The notes: a model not told the origin generated them from the letters alone. 64,000 bases of DNA from Ascidiimonas aurantiaca (GCF_037646345.1 NZ_JBBEWR010000002.1:1-64000); one strand, 5' to 3'. Shown: positions 8,256-17,724, counted from the stretch's first letter. Program-made: numbers and translations.

Positions 8256-10466
8256 TTATTCTTTTCTTCTTCTATCATTGTTGCCTCCCCTGTGATCTTT
8301 GGGTTTGCGATCGCGATCATCCCTTTTGGGTCTGTCTTGATATGACTTTTCACTTCTGGGCGGTCTGGGAAGTAAAGCTTTTCTGGAAACTTTCGGTTTT
8401 TTGGTTCTGGGATCCAGACCAATATATTTCACATCAAGCACATCTCCAACTTTCATAACATCTGCAGCATTTTCGGTACGTTCCCATGCAATCTCAGAAA
8501 CATGAAGAAGTGAATCTTTACCGGGTACAAACTCTACTACCGCACCAAAGTCCAGTACTTTAGTTACTTTAACGGAGTATGTTTCTCCTTCTGTGGGTTC
8601 AAAGGTATAGGCATCGATTGCGGCAATAGCTTTGTCAATACCTTCCTGATTTACTCCCAGGATCTCTACAATACCAAGGTTTCCTTCTTCTTCTATTACA
8701 ATGGTGGTTTCGGTATCAGCCTGTAATGCCTGAATATTTTTGCCTCCCGGCCCAATAACGGCACCGATGTAATCTTTAGGGATCTCCACCTTAACAATTT
8801 TGGGAGCATAAGGTTTAACTGTTGAAGCGGGCTCTGCAATGGTTTCCACGAGCTTTTCAAGAATATGAAGCCGCCCGTCCCTTGCCTGATTTAGTGCTTT
8901 TTCCAGAATTTCATAAGAGAGTCCTTTGATCTTGATATCCATCTGGCATGCTGTAATCCCTTCCGATGTGCCTGTTACTTTGAAATCCATATCTCCAAGG
9001 TGGTCTTCATCTCCCAGTATGTCAGACAGAACTGCATAACGATCACCATCTGTTATAAGCCCCATGGCAATACCGGAAACGGGTTTTTTTAGTTGGACAC
9101 CAGCATCCATTAAGGCCATGGTTCCTGCGCATACGGTGGCCATTGAGGAAGATCCGTTAGATTCCAGAACTTCTGAAACTACTCTCACGGTATATGGGCA
9201 GTCTTCAGGTATCATGTTTTTGAGGGCGCGTTGGGCGAGGTTTCCATGTCCAATTTCACGTCTTGAGGTACCCCGAATAGGGCGTGCCTCTCCTGTAGAA
9301 AAAGGAGGGAAGTTATAGTGTAAATAGAATTTCTCTTCTCCCTGATCGGTTGGTAAATCAATAACATTGGCTTCTCTGGAGGTACCTAAGGTAACGGTAG
9401 CCAGTGCCTGGGTTTCTCCTCTGGTAAAAATAGAGGAGCCATGAGTAGAAGGCAAATAGGCAACTTCACACCAGATGGGGCGTATATCGTTATTTTTACG
9501 CCCATCGAGACGTATATTTTCATCGAGAATCAGGTTTCGAACGGCTTCTTTCTGTGCTTTGTTGAAGTATTTTGAGACCAGATCTCTTTTTTCTTCCAGT
9601 TCTTCTTCCGTAAAGAGAGCTTCACACTCTTCTTTAAGAGTTGCAAACCTTTCTCCTCTTTCCTGCTTTGAAGTATCTTCATGAGCTATAGCATAACATT
9701 TGTTATAGGCAAGATCGTGTATTTTCTGCTCCATAACTTCATCTTCCAGCTCGCCTTCATAGGTACGTGTAGCTTTTTTGCCAACTTTGGCTACTAAACG
9801 TTCCTGGGCTTCGCACTGCTCTTTAATGGCTTTGTGGGCTATTGCTATTGCTTCTACCATTTCTTTTTCAGAGATCTCGTGCATTTCTCCTTCTACCATA
9901 GCAACAGAATCTGCAGAGGCGCCTACCATCATATCGATATCTGCTTCTGCCAATTGGGTTTTGCTCGGGTTTATAATAAACTCTCCGTTTACGCGGGCAA
10001 CCCGTACTTCCGAAATGGGATATTCAAAAGGAATATCGGAAAGTGCAATACAGGTAGAAGCGGCCAGCCCTGCTAGGGCATCAGGCATCACGTCGTCATC
10101 ATGAGACATAAGCTGTATCATTACCTGCGTTTCGGCGTGGTAGTCTTTCGGGAATAAAGGCCTTAAAACGCGATCTACCAGGCGCATGGTCAATACTTCA
10201 GAATCACTGGGCCTTGCTTCTCTTTTAAAGAACCCTCCCGGAAATCTTCCGGCGGCAGCAAACTTCTCCCTATAATCTACCGTTAAAGGTAAAAAATCAA
10301 TGTCAGGTTTTGCTTCTCTTGCTGATACTACAGTAGCCAGCAGCATGGCGTCACCCATTTTTACTACAACTGAACCATCGGCCTGCTTTGCCAGTTTTCC
10401 CGTTTCCAGAGAGATGGTTCTTCCATCTCCCAAATCAATAATTTCTTGTGTTACTTCAGGAATCAT
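8256..10466 (-). CDS. pnp: Polyribonucleotide nucleotidyltransferase (PNPase)
   Basis: This 736-residue enzyme degrades RNA phosphorolytically from the 3' end. Two RNase PH-like domains are visible: the first with AAGRFPGGFFKREARPS, the second with FPPFSTGEARPIRGTSRREIGHG. A KH domain contains IGPGGKNIQ and an S1 domain contains GAVVEFVPGKDSLLHVSEIAWERTEN. The tail is very basic and rich in Arg, Asp and Lys (about the last 40 residues), as is usual in Bacteroidota PNPase. The start gives the expected MIPEVTQ. The 5' leader carries unusual CAACAC repeats. rpsO lies upstream in the same direction, the classic rpsO-pnp order. Confidence 0.97.
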   Translation of the reverse strand: MIPEVTQEIIDLGDGRTISLETGKLAKQADGSVVVKMGDAMLLATVVSAREAKPDIDFLPLTVDYREKFAAAGRFPGGFFKREARPSDSEVLTMRLVDRVLRPLFPKDYHAETQVMIQLMSHDDDVMPDALAGLAASTCIALSDIPFEYPISEVRVARVNGEFIINPSKTQLAEADIDMMVGASADSVAMVEGEMHEISEKEMVEAIAIAHKAIKEQCEAQERLVAKVGKKATRTYEGELEDEVMEQKIHDLAYNKCYAIAHEDTSKQERGERFATLKEECEALFTEEELEEKRDLVSKYFNKAQKEAVRNLILDENIRLDGRKNNDIRPIWCEVAYLPSTHGSSIFTRGETQALATVTLGTSREANVIDLPTDQGEEKFYLHYNFPPFSTGEARPIRGTSRREIGHGNLAQRALKNMIPEDCPYTVRVVSEVLESNGSSSMATVCAGTMALMDAGVQLKKPVSGIAMGLITDGDRYAVLSDILGDEDHLGDMDFKVTGTSEGITACQMDIKIKGLSYEILEKALNQARDGRLHILEKLVETIAEPASTVKPYAPKIVKVEIPKDYIGAVIGPGGKNIQALQADTETTIVIEEEGNLGIVEILGVNQEGIDKAIAAIDAYTFEPTEGETYSVKVTKVLDFGAVVEFVPGKDSLLHVSEIAWERTENAADVMKVGDVLDVKYIGLDPRTKKPKVSRKALLPRPPRSEKSYQDRPKRDDRDRKPKDHRGGNNDRRRKE

Positions 10467-10632
10467 AAAATATTTTAATTAATTAAACAAAGGGCGTTGT
10501 GTTGTGTGTTGCGGTGTTGTGTAATCCCAATGAAAAACTAATAGTATAAACTTTTTCAAAAGCTCTTACGCTTCATTATTGAACTACTGTTCAATTTTTT
10601 TTGGCAGTTGTACTGCTGTATGTTGTAAAAAA

Positions 10633-10653
10633 AAAGAGGCATGAAGCCTCTTT
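10633..10653 (-). terminator. Intrinsic terminator after rpsO
   Basis: The stem AAAGAGGC/GCCTCTTT with a 5-nt loop lies directly after the rpsO stop and is followed by a run of nine T on the minus strand. It separates rpsO from pnp, though read-through is possible. Confidence 0.82.
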
Positions 10654-10656
10654 ATA

Positions 10657-10926
10657 TTATTTTCTAAGTCCCAGTTCCTTAACAATAGCACGGTATCTTT
10701 CAATATCCTTTTTCTTAAGGTAGTCCAGCAGGCTTCTTCTTTTACCTACCAGCTTTACCAAAGAGCGCTCTGTATTAAAATCTTTTCGATTGTTCTTAAG
10801 GTGTTCTGTAAGGTGGTTGATTCGAAAAGTAAACAGGGCTATCTGCCCTTCTGCAGACCCGGTGTTATTTTCAGCACCTCCGTGCTTTTTAAAAATGTCT
10901 TCTTTAATTTCTTTTGTAAGATACAT
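10657..10926 (-). CDS. rpsO: 30S ribosomal protein S15
   Basis: This 89-residue protein is S15, a primary 16S rRNA-binding protein of the small subunit platform. Family motifs are present along its length: GSAEGQIALFTFRINHLTEHLK and KRRSLLDYLKKKDIERY. The length is exactly that of typical S15. A TATCTTTG box lies 53 nt upstream of the start and a strong terminator directly follows. pnp is downstream in the same orientation. Confidence 0.98.
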   Translation of the reverse strand: MYLTKEIKEDIFKKHGGAENNTGSAEGQIALFTFRINHLTEHLKNNRKDFNTERSLVKLVGKRRSLLDYLKKKDIERYRAIVKELGLRK

Positions 10927-10979
10927 GCCAATATTATTTAAATGATTTTTATGTATGTTGATAAATTTATATCAGGGCG

Positions 10980-10987
10980 CAAAGATA
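10980..10987 (-). promoter_or_regulatory. Predicted -7 box of rpsO promoter
   Basis: TATCTTTG on the minus strand matches TAnnTTTG exactly. Transcription would begin about 45-50 nt upstream of the rpsO start. Confidence 0.6.
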
Positions 10988-11083
10988 GAAATAATTTTAA
11001 GATATAGAATAAATATTTACCACTGGTTTAAACTTTCTGTAACTATGGAGGTCTTACTATCACAAACCTTAAAATTAACAATT

Positions 11084-11935
11084 ATGAAATCGTTTTTAAT
11101 AAGAAATGCCTTTTTATGTTTTTTAGGAATAGGCCTGATCACGGGCTGTAGTAATGAAGAACTTTCCCCGGATACTCAGCAGGCAATCTCTGAAGTTGAT
11201 GTGGTAGCTATAGATGAATCTGAACAAATAGCCGAAGAGATACATATGATAATTGAAGATATCTATGCTACTGATGAAATATTGACACTCTCCAGGGAAA
11301 ACTACCAATCAGATCATTTACCCGAATGTGTTACGGTAACTACAGGGGTAACAGAGACTACCCGGCAAAAGACTATAGATTTTGGAGAAGGGTGTGAATT
11401 GAGAAATGGTAATACGGTAAGTGGAAGTATTCTGTTTCTGTACTCTATAAATATGGAGCTTATGAGTAAAGAACTTTCTTTTGTTTTAAAGGATTTTACT
11501 TTTAACGGAGTACAGGTAGAAGGAGAAAGTACAGTGACCAGGGTACGTGACAACGGGAGTGGCAATCCGCAGTCTAATGTGCTTTCCAGTTTTACACTTA
11601 CCTGGGAAAGTGGAGCAGAGGCTTCTCTGGCTCTGGAGCGAACCCGGGAATGGATAGAAGGTTACGGAAGCGGTTTTTGGGCTGACAATGTTTTCCTGAT
11701 AACCGGAACAAGTGTATATACCAATCGTCTGGGAAATGTCTGGCAAAAAACGGTGGTAACCCCGTTACGCAGGGAGATGGCCTGCCGGTTTTTAGTTAGC
11801 GGCGAACTGAGGCTGTCACGAAACGAAAACAGCATGATGCTGGATTACGGTGACGGAACCTGTGATAATAAAGCACTGTTGACCCGCGTTGATGGAACTA
11901 CTGAAGAGATTAATCTGAGGCGGTTTAACCGATAA
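11084..11935 (+). CDS. Putative lipoprotein of unknown function
   Basis: This 283-residue protein starts at the ATG that gives a lipoprotein signal peptide, MKSFLIRNAFLCFLGIGLITGCSNEE, written here only to mark Cys-22 as the lipidation site. The longer reading frame begins 43 codons earlier but would bury the signal. The mature part is acidic near its N-terminus and then beta-rich, with repeated Thr/Val/Glu strands and three further Cys in the mature domain. It has no motif I recognise. A strong hairpin terminator follows, shared with the convergent crystallin-like lipoprotein gene. Outer-membrane lipid anchoring is inferred from the signal. Confidence 0.72.
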   Translation: MKSFLIRNAFLCFLGIGLITGCSNEELSPDTQQAISEVDVVAIDESEQIAEEIHMIIEDIYATDEILTLSRENYQSDHLPECVTVTTGVTETTRQKTIDFGEGCELRNGNTVSGSILFLYSINMELMSKELSFVLKDFTFNGVQVEGESTVTRVRDNGSGNPQSNVLSSFTLTWESGAEASLALERTREWIEGYGSGFWADNVFLITGTSVYTNRLGNVWQKTVVTPLRREMACRFLVSGELRLSRNENSMMLDYGDGTCDNKALLTRVDGTTEEINLRRFNR

Positions 11936-11941
11936 TTACAT

Positions 11942-11969
11942 AAAAAAGCAGCCTTCAGGCTGCTTTTTT
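11942..11969. terminator. Bidirectional terminator
   Basis: A near-perfect 12-bp inverted repeat (AAAAAAGCAGCC, loop TTCA, GGCTGCTTTTTT) has a T-run in both directions. It sits between two convergent lipoprotein genes and can serve both. Confidence 0.85.
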
Positions 11970-11992
11970 ATGTAATATTAGGTGTTTTTAAA

Positions 11993-12880
11993 TTACTTAA
12001 TGGGGATACCTTCTATAGGAAGATCTCCGAGGTCACCGCCACCGCCGCCGCCGAAGCCACCACCTCCGCCGGAAGAAGGATAAGGAGGAACTACCGAGAT
12101 GGTAGCGAATTTTACATTAATAGAAGAAACCTTGTCGGCCCACTTGTTAAAAATGCCTATAGGAATGCTTCTGAATTTCCAGTGTCCACGGTGCTCATCA
12201 CCATAAGAATGACTGAGACTGTTAGCAAATGGAAGGGATATATACTTACAATGGGGAGTTTCTAACTCACATTTAAACTTCAATACTTTTCCTTTAAAAT
12301 CTTTATGTTCATATAGTGCAACTTCATCATTGTTATAAATGTTTTGATACAATGTGTTAATGCCAATGGAACTCATAATGTCATTAAAACCCACAAGGGT
12401 AAGATCACGTAACTGATACCCCTGGGTAATGTTAAGTTTTTTACCCTGAAAGTGGTCATGCTCATATGCCAGTACATTATGGTTAAAAAGGGTTACATTA
12501 AATGAGGTACGGCCTACTGAGGCGGTTGCTTTTTGTTGCATACCATCAATGGAGTTGAATGCAAAGTAAGCATCGGCTTCTTCTTCCGAATCAAAAAAGT
12601 AGATATATTCTCCTGAAACTACGGTGGCTAAGTTTTCCACGGCTTCCAGGTTTTCAAGCTCTTTTGGAAATACTTCAGGTAATACCATATCACCATTCGC
12701 ATCTGTAGTGGTGGGAATTACAAACTGTTTCCCTTTGTAATACACTGTTAGTGTGGTTTCTTCAATGGTATCTAAAGCAGATGCTTCTAACGGATCTAAA
12801 GTTTCTTCATTGCTGCAGGAAACCAGGAGAGCCAACGATAAAAACATAAAAAATACAGATAGACTTTTAATTTTTCTCAT
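11993..12880 (-). CDS. Lipoprotein with beta/gamma-crystallin-like repeats and Gly-rich tail
   Basis: This 295-residue protein has a lipoprotein signal peptide with Cys-22 (LALLVSCSNEE). Two Greek-key-like motifs follow: LAYEHDHFQGKKLNI ending in NDIMSSIGI, and ALYEHKDFKGKVLKF ending later in ADKVSSINV. These resemble beta/gamma-crystallin domains; NDIMSS matches the calcium-binding pattern N/D-N/D-x-x-S/T-S, while ADKVSS fits it only in part. About 55 residues (Cys- and His-containing) are inserted before the end of the second motif. The C-terminus has a Gly-rich stretch (SSGGGGGFGGGGGGDLGD). A surface-exposed calcium-binding role is inferred, not shown. Confidence 0.75.
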   Translation of the reverse strand: MRKIKSLSVFFMFLSLALLVSCSNEETLDPLEASALDTIEETTLTVYYKGKQFVIPTTTDANGDMVLPEVFPKELENLEAVENLATVVSGEYIYFFDSEEEADAYFAFNSIDGMQQKATASVGRTSFNVTLFNHNVLAYEHDHFQGKKLNITQGYQLRDLTLVGFNDIMSSIGINTLYQNIYNNDEVALYEHKDFKGKVLKFKCELETPHCKYISLPFANSLSHSYGDEHRGHWKFRSIPIGIFNKWADKVSSINVKFATISVVPPYPSSGGGGGFGGGGGGDLGDLPIEGIPIK

Positions 12881-13023
12881 AATTAGTGTTTAATTAAGTT
12901 ATGAGATAAATTTATTAAAAAAATGTTAAAAAACATTAATTAATTGATGGTATTTTCTTTCAAAAAAGAAAAGATTTTATTGTATTGATATAATAAGAAG
13001 TTTTTAATCAAATACCATTAGGA

Positions 13024-13053
13024 TAAAAAAATGCATTTCAATTTTGAAATGCA
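13024..13053 (-). terminator. Intrinsic terminator after accD
   Basis: A 9-bp stem (TGCATTTCA/TGAAATGCA, loop ATTT) is followed by seven T on the minus strand, 28 nt past the accD stop. Confidence 0.78.
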
Positions 13054-13080
13054 CTTGTCTAGATTGGTGATATAATGTTT

Positions 13081-13938
13081 TTAGGCACGTACAGGCCGGT
13101 TTTGAATTAGGTCGAGGTACAAATTTATTTTGTTCTTAAGATCTCTTCTGTGTACAATGAAATCCAGAAACCCTTTGTCCAGAACAAATTCTGACCGTTG
13201 AAAGCCTTGCGGTAATTCTTTTCCGGTAGCTTCTTTTACCACTCTGGGGCCGGCAAAGCCTATGAGTGCTCCGGGCTCGGCGATATTAATATCTCCCAGC
13301 ATGGCATAGGAAGCAGTAGTACCTCCTGTAGTGGGATCTGTACATAACGAGATATAAGGTATGCCGGCTTCGGCCAGTTGGGCGAGTTTTGCAGAAGTTT
13401 TTGCCAACTGCATTAAAGAAAGGGCAGCCTCCATCATACGTGCCCCTCCTGACTTTGAGATCATAACAAATGGAATCTTGTTTTTAAGTGAATGATCAAT
13501 AGCCCTTGCTATTTTTTCACCCACAACACTTCCCATAGAACCTCCAATAAATGCAAAGTCCATACAGGCTACTACCAGGTCCTTGCCTTTTGATTTTCCT
13601 ACGGCGGTACGAACAGCATCCTTTAAACCGGTTTTCTCTTTGGCATCCCTGAGTCGGTCTGTATATTTTTTAGTATCTGTAAACTTCAAAGGGTCTTTTG
13701 AGGTAAGCCCGGCATTAAGTTCTTTAAATTTATTATCATCAAAAAGTATCTCAAAATACTCTTTGCTGCCAATTCGCACATGGTAATCATCTTCCGGACT
13801 TACATAAAAATTTCTTGCAAGCTCTTCAGCTTCTACTATTTTACCGGTAGGGGATTTGTACCACAATCCTTTGGGAGTGTCTTTTTTCTCTTCTGTAGAG
13901 GTTTGAATTCCTTTTTCTTTTCTCTTAAACCAGGTCAT
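13081..13938 (-). CDS. accD: Acetyl-CoA carboxylase carboxyltransferase subunit beta
   Basis: This 285-residue subunit transfers the carboxyl group from carboxybiotin to acetyl-CoA in fatty-acid synthesis. It has the crotonase-like carboxyltransferase core with FAFIGGSMGSVVGEKIARA, MISKSGGARMMEAALSLMQ and SLCTDPTTGGTTASYAMLGD. The N-terminal part aligns with the zinc-ribbon region of E. coli AccD, but all four ligand cysteines are replaced (GLWYKSPTGKIV and VSPEDDYH), so no zinc site is formed. That loss appears usual in flavobacteria. The gene lies 93 nt downstream of fbaA in the same direction and is followed by a terminator. Confidence 0.95.
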   Translation of the reverse strand: MTWFKRKEKGIQTSTEEKKDTPKGLWYKSPTGKIVEAEELARNFYVSPEDDYHVRIGSKEYFEILFDDNKFKELNAGLTSKDPLKFTDTKKYTDRLRDAKEKTGLKDAVRTAVGKSKGKDLVVACMDFAFIGGSMGSVVGEKIARAIDHSLKNKIPFVMISKSGGARMMEAALSLMQLAKTSAKLAQLAEAGIPYISLCTDPTTGGTTASYAMLGDINIAEPGALIGFAGPRVVKEATGKELPQGFQRSEFVLDKGFLDFIVHRRDLKNKINLYLDLIQNRPVRA

Positions 13939-14031
13939 GTAATCTTGATTTAGTTTTTATGCTTCCGGCAATTCGGGGGAATTGAATAAAAGTTGTCCGA
14001 ACGTTTGGAAAAAGTAATATTCGCTCTTTTC

Positions 14032-15099
14032 TTACAGGGTATTTACGTTATTAAGATCTTCGAAGGCTTTCTTTAAACGTTTTTTAAATGTTTCTTCACC
14101 TTCTCTCAGCCATTTCCTGGGGTCATAATGCTTTTTGTTGGGCTCATCTGCCCCATCTGGATTCCCTATTTGGGTCATGAGGTATGGTTTTTTTGATAAC
14201 ATATAATCTCTTATACCTTCAGTAAAAGCAAATTGAAGATCAGTGTCTATATTCATTTTTATAACTCCGTAGTCTATGGCTTCCCGTATCTCCTGTAGGG
14301 TTGAACCTGATCCACCGTGAAATACAAAATCCACAGGATTATGCGCAGTATTGTATTTGCGTTGAAGATGTTCCTGAGAATTCTTAAGTATTTTTGGGGT
14401 AAGTTTTACATTTCCGGGTTTATATACCCCATGTACATTTCCAAATGCGGCTGCTACGGTAAATTGATCACTTATTTTCATAAGTTCTTCATATGCATAG
14501 GCTACTTCTTCGGGTTGTGTATAGAGTTTGGAATTGTCTATATCGGTATTGTCAACCCCGTCTTCCTCACCTCCGGTAATACCCAGTTCTATTTCCAGAG
14601 TCATTCCCATTTTTTCCATACGCTCCAGATAGTTCTTACAGATGGAAATATTTTCTTCTATGGGTTCTTCTGAAAGATCAAGCATGTGAGAGCTAAAAAG
14701 CGGTTTTCCGGTCTGTTTGTAAAAAAGTTCACTGGCATCAAGAAGGCCATCTATCCAGGGCAGTAATTTTTTAGCGCAATGGTCTGTGTGTAATATTACC
14801 GTTGCACCATACGCTTCTGCTAGCTGATGTACGTGTCTGGCACCCGCTATAGCACCGGCTATGGCTGCTTTTTGATTTTCATTACTAAGTCCTTTACCTG
14901 CATTGAAATGGGCACCGCCGTTAGAGAATTGAATAATAACGGGAGCATTTAAAGAGGCAGTAGTCTCTAAAACGGAATTAATACTGTTAGACCCCACTAC
15001 ATTAACCGCGGGAAGGGCGAATTTTCCTTTTTTGGCATGAGCAAAAATTTCCTGAACTTCTCTACCGGTAGCTACGCCGGGCTTGATCGTATGACTCAT
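14032..15099 (-). CDS. fbaA: Class II fructose-bisphosphate aldolase
   Basis: This 355-residue zinc-dependent aldolase splits fructose 1,6-bisphosphate in glycolysis and works in reverse in gluconeogenesis. Class II motifs are visible: VILHTDHCAKKLLPW with the zinc-binding His, LEIELGITGGEEDGVDN, AFGNVHGVYKPGNVKL and VFHGGSGSTLQEI. The length and sequence fit the class IIA (E. coli FbaA) subgroup. A TACTTTTG -7 box lies 28 nt upstream of the start. accD follows, possibly on the same transcript since no terminator is obvious in the gap. Confidence 0.96.
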   Translation of the reverse strand: MSHTIKPGVATGREVQEIFAHAKKGKFALPAVNVVGSNSINSVLETTASLNAPVIIQFSNGGAHFNAGKGLSNENQKAAIAGAIAGARHVHQLAEAYGATVILHTDHCAKKLLPWIDGLLDASELFYKQTGKPLFSSHMLDLSEEPIEENISICKNYLERMEKMGMTLEIELGITGGEEDGVDNTDIDNSKLYTQPEEVAYAYEELMKISDQFTVAAAFGNVHGVYKPGNVKLTPKILKNSQEHLQRKYNTAHNPVDFVFHGGSGSTLQEIREAIDYGVIKMNIDTDLQFAFTEGIRDYMLSKKPYLMTQIGNPDGADEPNKKHYDPRKWLREGEETFKKRLKKAFEDLNNVNTL

Positions 15100-15126
15100 A
15101 TTGTATTTGGGTTAATTGACAGGCTA

Positions 15127-15134
15127 CAAAAGTA
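15127..15134 (-). promoter_or_regulatory. Predicted -7 box of fbaA promoter
   Basis: TACTTTTG on the minus strand matches TAnnTTTG exactly, 28 nt upstream of the fbaA ATG. Confidence 0.55.
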
Positions 15135-15148
15135 ATAAATTAAAATGC

Positions 15149-17692
15149 TTAAAAAGGATAATTTATTCCAATATTAAAAACGGCATTGGCAAAATTGTAT
15201 TCCCTAAACCATCTTTTGCCTGCTTCGTTTGCCGGATTATGGGTTTTAAAACCGGTATCAAAACGAATTACAAAGAAATTAAAATCGTATCGTAGTCCAA
15301 AGCCGGTACCCAGTGCAAGTTCTTTAAGGGATGAAAAGTTCTCAAAAACAGCCGCTTCGTCTGTTACATTGTCAAAAGCATTCCAAATATTGCCGGCATC
15401 TGCAAACAGGGCCCCGTTAAGACTTCCAAAAAGATTGAAGCGATATTCCAGATTAAATGCAATTTTTAAATTAGCTTCATTAAAGTCATTAAAGTTCCTT
15501 GTAGTACCCGGCCCCAGGGCGTAGGCTTCCCAGGCGCGATTATCATTAGAACCACCCCCAAAATAACTCTGTGCAAAAGGTATGTTGTTAGCATTGCCAA
15601 ATGGAATGGCGAGACCGAAAAAGCTACGCAGGGCAAGCACTTCTTTATTACTGATTTCCCAGTATTTTATATAATCAAATTCAGTTTTAAAATATTCGGA
15701 ATACTGAACACCAAATACCAGGTTATTGCCATTTTCATCCTTATTAAAGTCAATTACTTCTGAAGCTACGGTGAGTAATGTTCCTGCTGATTCCAGTTTT
15801 AACCGGAATTGGGAAAAATTATTATCTTCAAAGTTTACCCGGTTATTTCTGGTGTGGGTAAAACTGGCCGCCAGGATAAGGTTGTTTTCTGTGAGTCTTT
15901 CCTGCCGTTCACTTATATTGATCACATTTCTGAAATTATCAGAACCTACAGGGATCTCGGGTACATTGTTATTGATAACGTCATCAATAAACTGATTGGT
16001 TTCCTGAGGGATCTGTAAATCCCCCTCCAAAGGATAATCTACTTCCCGGGCTATGGAATTCAATTGGTTATAGGTGTCTTCATAAACCCTGAAAAAATTA
16101 TCAATATTCACATTTCGAATGAATTGTACATTTAGCAATTCGAGTATATTACGCTTATTTTGAGTCGGGTTCCATGTGTATCGCAAAGAGTTGTTAAAAC
16201 TTTGTTTATCCAGACCAATATTAGTCTGGATACTGGTACCAACAGATATACGTGTTTCAGGCAGCATATATTTTGGAATGATCCCATCTGTTTTAAAAGG
16301 GAGGAAAATACGCGGGAAATTAAGCCGTATATCACCCCCTATTTCCGAGATGTTGAAAAAACGATCTTCTGCATTGTTGGCTTCTCTCGATGATCCTAAA
16401 GTGCCACGGGCAGCTAATTCAAGGGTTTCTGCCCCTCTAAATACATTCCTGCTAATAACCGATGTACTAAAAGACACCCCAAAATCCTGGATGTTTGAAT
16501 GCGAAACATCCGTATTAAAACCTAACGAAAACCGGGGCCGTGCGGTTAGATAAATATTACTGTTAAGTTTATTATCAGTACTATCGGCATATACATATCC
16601 AATGTTAGGATATTTAAATGTACGCAAATTGGAGATCTGCTGCGTGGTAAAAGAGCGGTTCTGTTCTTTAAAAACATCACCTGGAGTAATAGCAACGGCA
16701 TTGGTAATGGCTTCTGGCCGGTACTTCAACTTGTCTTTATAATATATTTTATACCCGTCGTGCTCAATATAACTCAGAGAGTCTTTATTATCGTTAAAAT
16801 TATAATCGGCATAAATATTAACATCTTTTATGGTGTGTACTTTATATTCCGTTTCTACGAGAGACTCATCTACACGTTCCAGATAATTCTCTATGCGCAG
16901 AGTTACCGGCAATTTTCGATCGTTACTTCCCGGAGTACTATCAATTTTTACATCAAAAGTAATAGAGGTAGGCTGAAAACGATAAATACCTGAATTTGCA
17001 AAGATCTGTGTAAGACGGTTTCGCTCTGCCTCAAAATTAAAAAGATTAAACTGATCTCTCCTTTTTAACAGAGATTCTGCTTTGTGTAACTGGTACAGAG
17101 AGTCGAGATCTTTGGAGGCAATACTATGAGAAATAGTATCCAGGAAAAAAGGTTTACCGGTTTCTATACGATACTTAATTTCGGCTCTTTTTTCCTTCTT
17201 ACCGGCAGTATCAATCTCATATTCCATAGAACTGTTCAGATAGCCGCGTCCATCATAATAGAGTTTAAGTCTTTTTAAAGATTTCTCTGCTCTCGATCTG
17301 TCCACAATTACCGGAGCTTCTCCTGTTTTTTTGATCCAGTTATTGATACCGGTTACCGAACGCTGCATCTCTTTTACCTGTTTACCTGAAATAAGGCTTT
17401 TCCATCTTTTTTCTCTTTTCGGTTTTCTGTGTAACCAGTTCTGAAAGGATGAATCAGGGTGCTGAGTAGCCAGGTTATAAATATGTAACCGCATTGGAAT
17501 CCCTAAAACTTTATTATTGGGTTGCTGATAAAGAAGATTTTCCACTTCATCATTTTTCTCTTTATTCCCATTAATAACAATAGTGTTTCGGGTGAGCAAC
17601 AATTCATTGTCCTGAACCCGTTTAATGGTATTGCAGGCACTAAGACCCACAATTAAAAAGATTACGGCTATTTTTGTAATTAGTTTTGTCAA
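15149..17692 (-). CDS. tamL: TamL-type BamA/TamA family outer-membrane lipoprotein
   Basis: This 847-residue protein carries a lipoprotein signal peptide (IVGLSACNTIKRV, Cys-20). This is a feature of TamL, the Bacteroidota counterpart of the TamA translocation and assembly protein. POTRA-like segments occupy roughly residues 100-400, for example YYDGRGYLNSSMEYEID and NLRTFKYPNIGYVY. The last 400 residues form an Omp85-type beta-barrel with the typical LGTGFGLRYDF segment and a C-terminal Phe (NIGINYPF). It should help insert or export outer-membrane proteins together with TamB. A TATTTTTG box lies 33 nt upstream. The divergent neighbour is a TrmH-type methyltransferase. Confidence 0.87.
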   Translation of the reverse strand: MTKLITKIAVIFLIVGLSACNTIKRVQDNELLLTRNTIVINGNKEKNDEVENLLYQQPNNKVLGIPMRLHIYNLATQHPDSSFQNWLHRKPKREKRWKSLISGKQVKEMQRSVTGINNWIKKTGEAPVIVDRSRAEKSLKRLKLYYDGRGYLNSSMEYEIDTAGKKEKRAEIKYRIETGKPFFLDTISHSIASKDLDSLYQLHKAESLLKRRDQFNLFNFEAERNRLTQIFANSGIYRFQPTSITFDVKIDSTPGSNDRKLPVTLRIENYLERVDESLVETEYKVHTIKDVNIYADYNFNDNKDSLSYIEHDGYKIYYKDKLKYRPEAITNAVAITPGDVFKEQNRSFTTQQISNLRTFKYPNIGYVYADSTDNKLNSNIYLTARPRFSLGFNTDVSHSNIQDFGVSFSTSVISRNVFRGAETLELAARGTLGSSREANNAEDRFFNISEIGGDIRLNFPRIFLPFKTDGIIPKYMLPETRISVGTSIQTNIGLDKQSFNNSLRYTWNPTQNKRNILELLNVQFIRNVNIDNFFRVYEDTYNQLNSIAREVDYPLEGDLQIPQETNQFIDDVINNNVPEIPVGSDNFRNVINISERQERLTENNLILAASFTHTRNNRVNFEDNNFSQFRLKLESAGTLLTVASEVIDFNKDENGNNLVFGVQYSEYFKTEFDYIKYWEISNKEVLALRSFFGLAIPFGNANNIPFAQSYFGGGSNDNRAWEAYALGPGTTRNFNDFNEANLKIAFNLEYRFNLFGSLNGALFADAGNIWNAFDNVTDEAAVFENFSSLKELALGTGFGLRYDFNFFVIRFDTGFKTHNPANEAGKRWFREYNFANAVFNIGINYPF

Positions 17693-17724
17693 GTTGTTTA
17701 AGGAGATTTTGAAAAAATCTGAAT

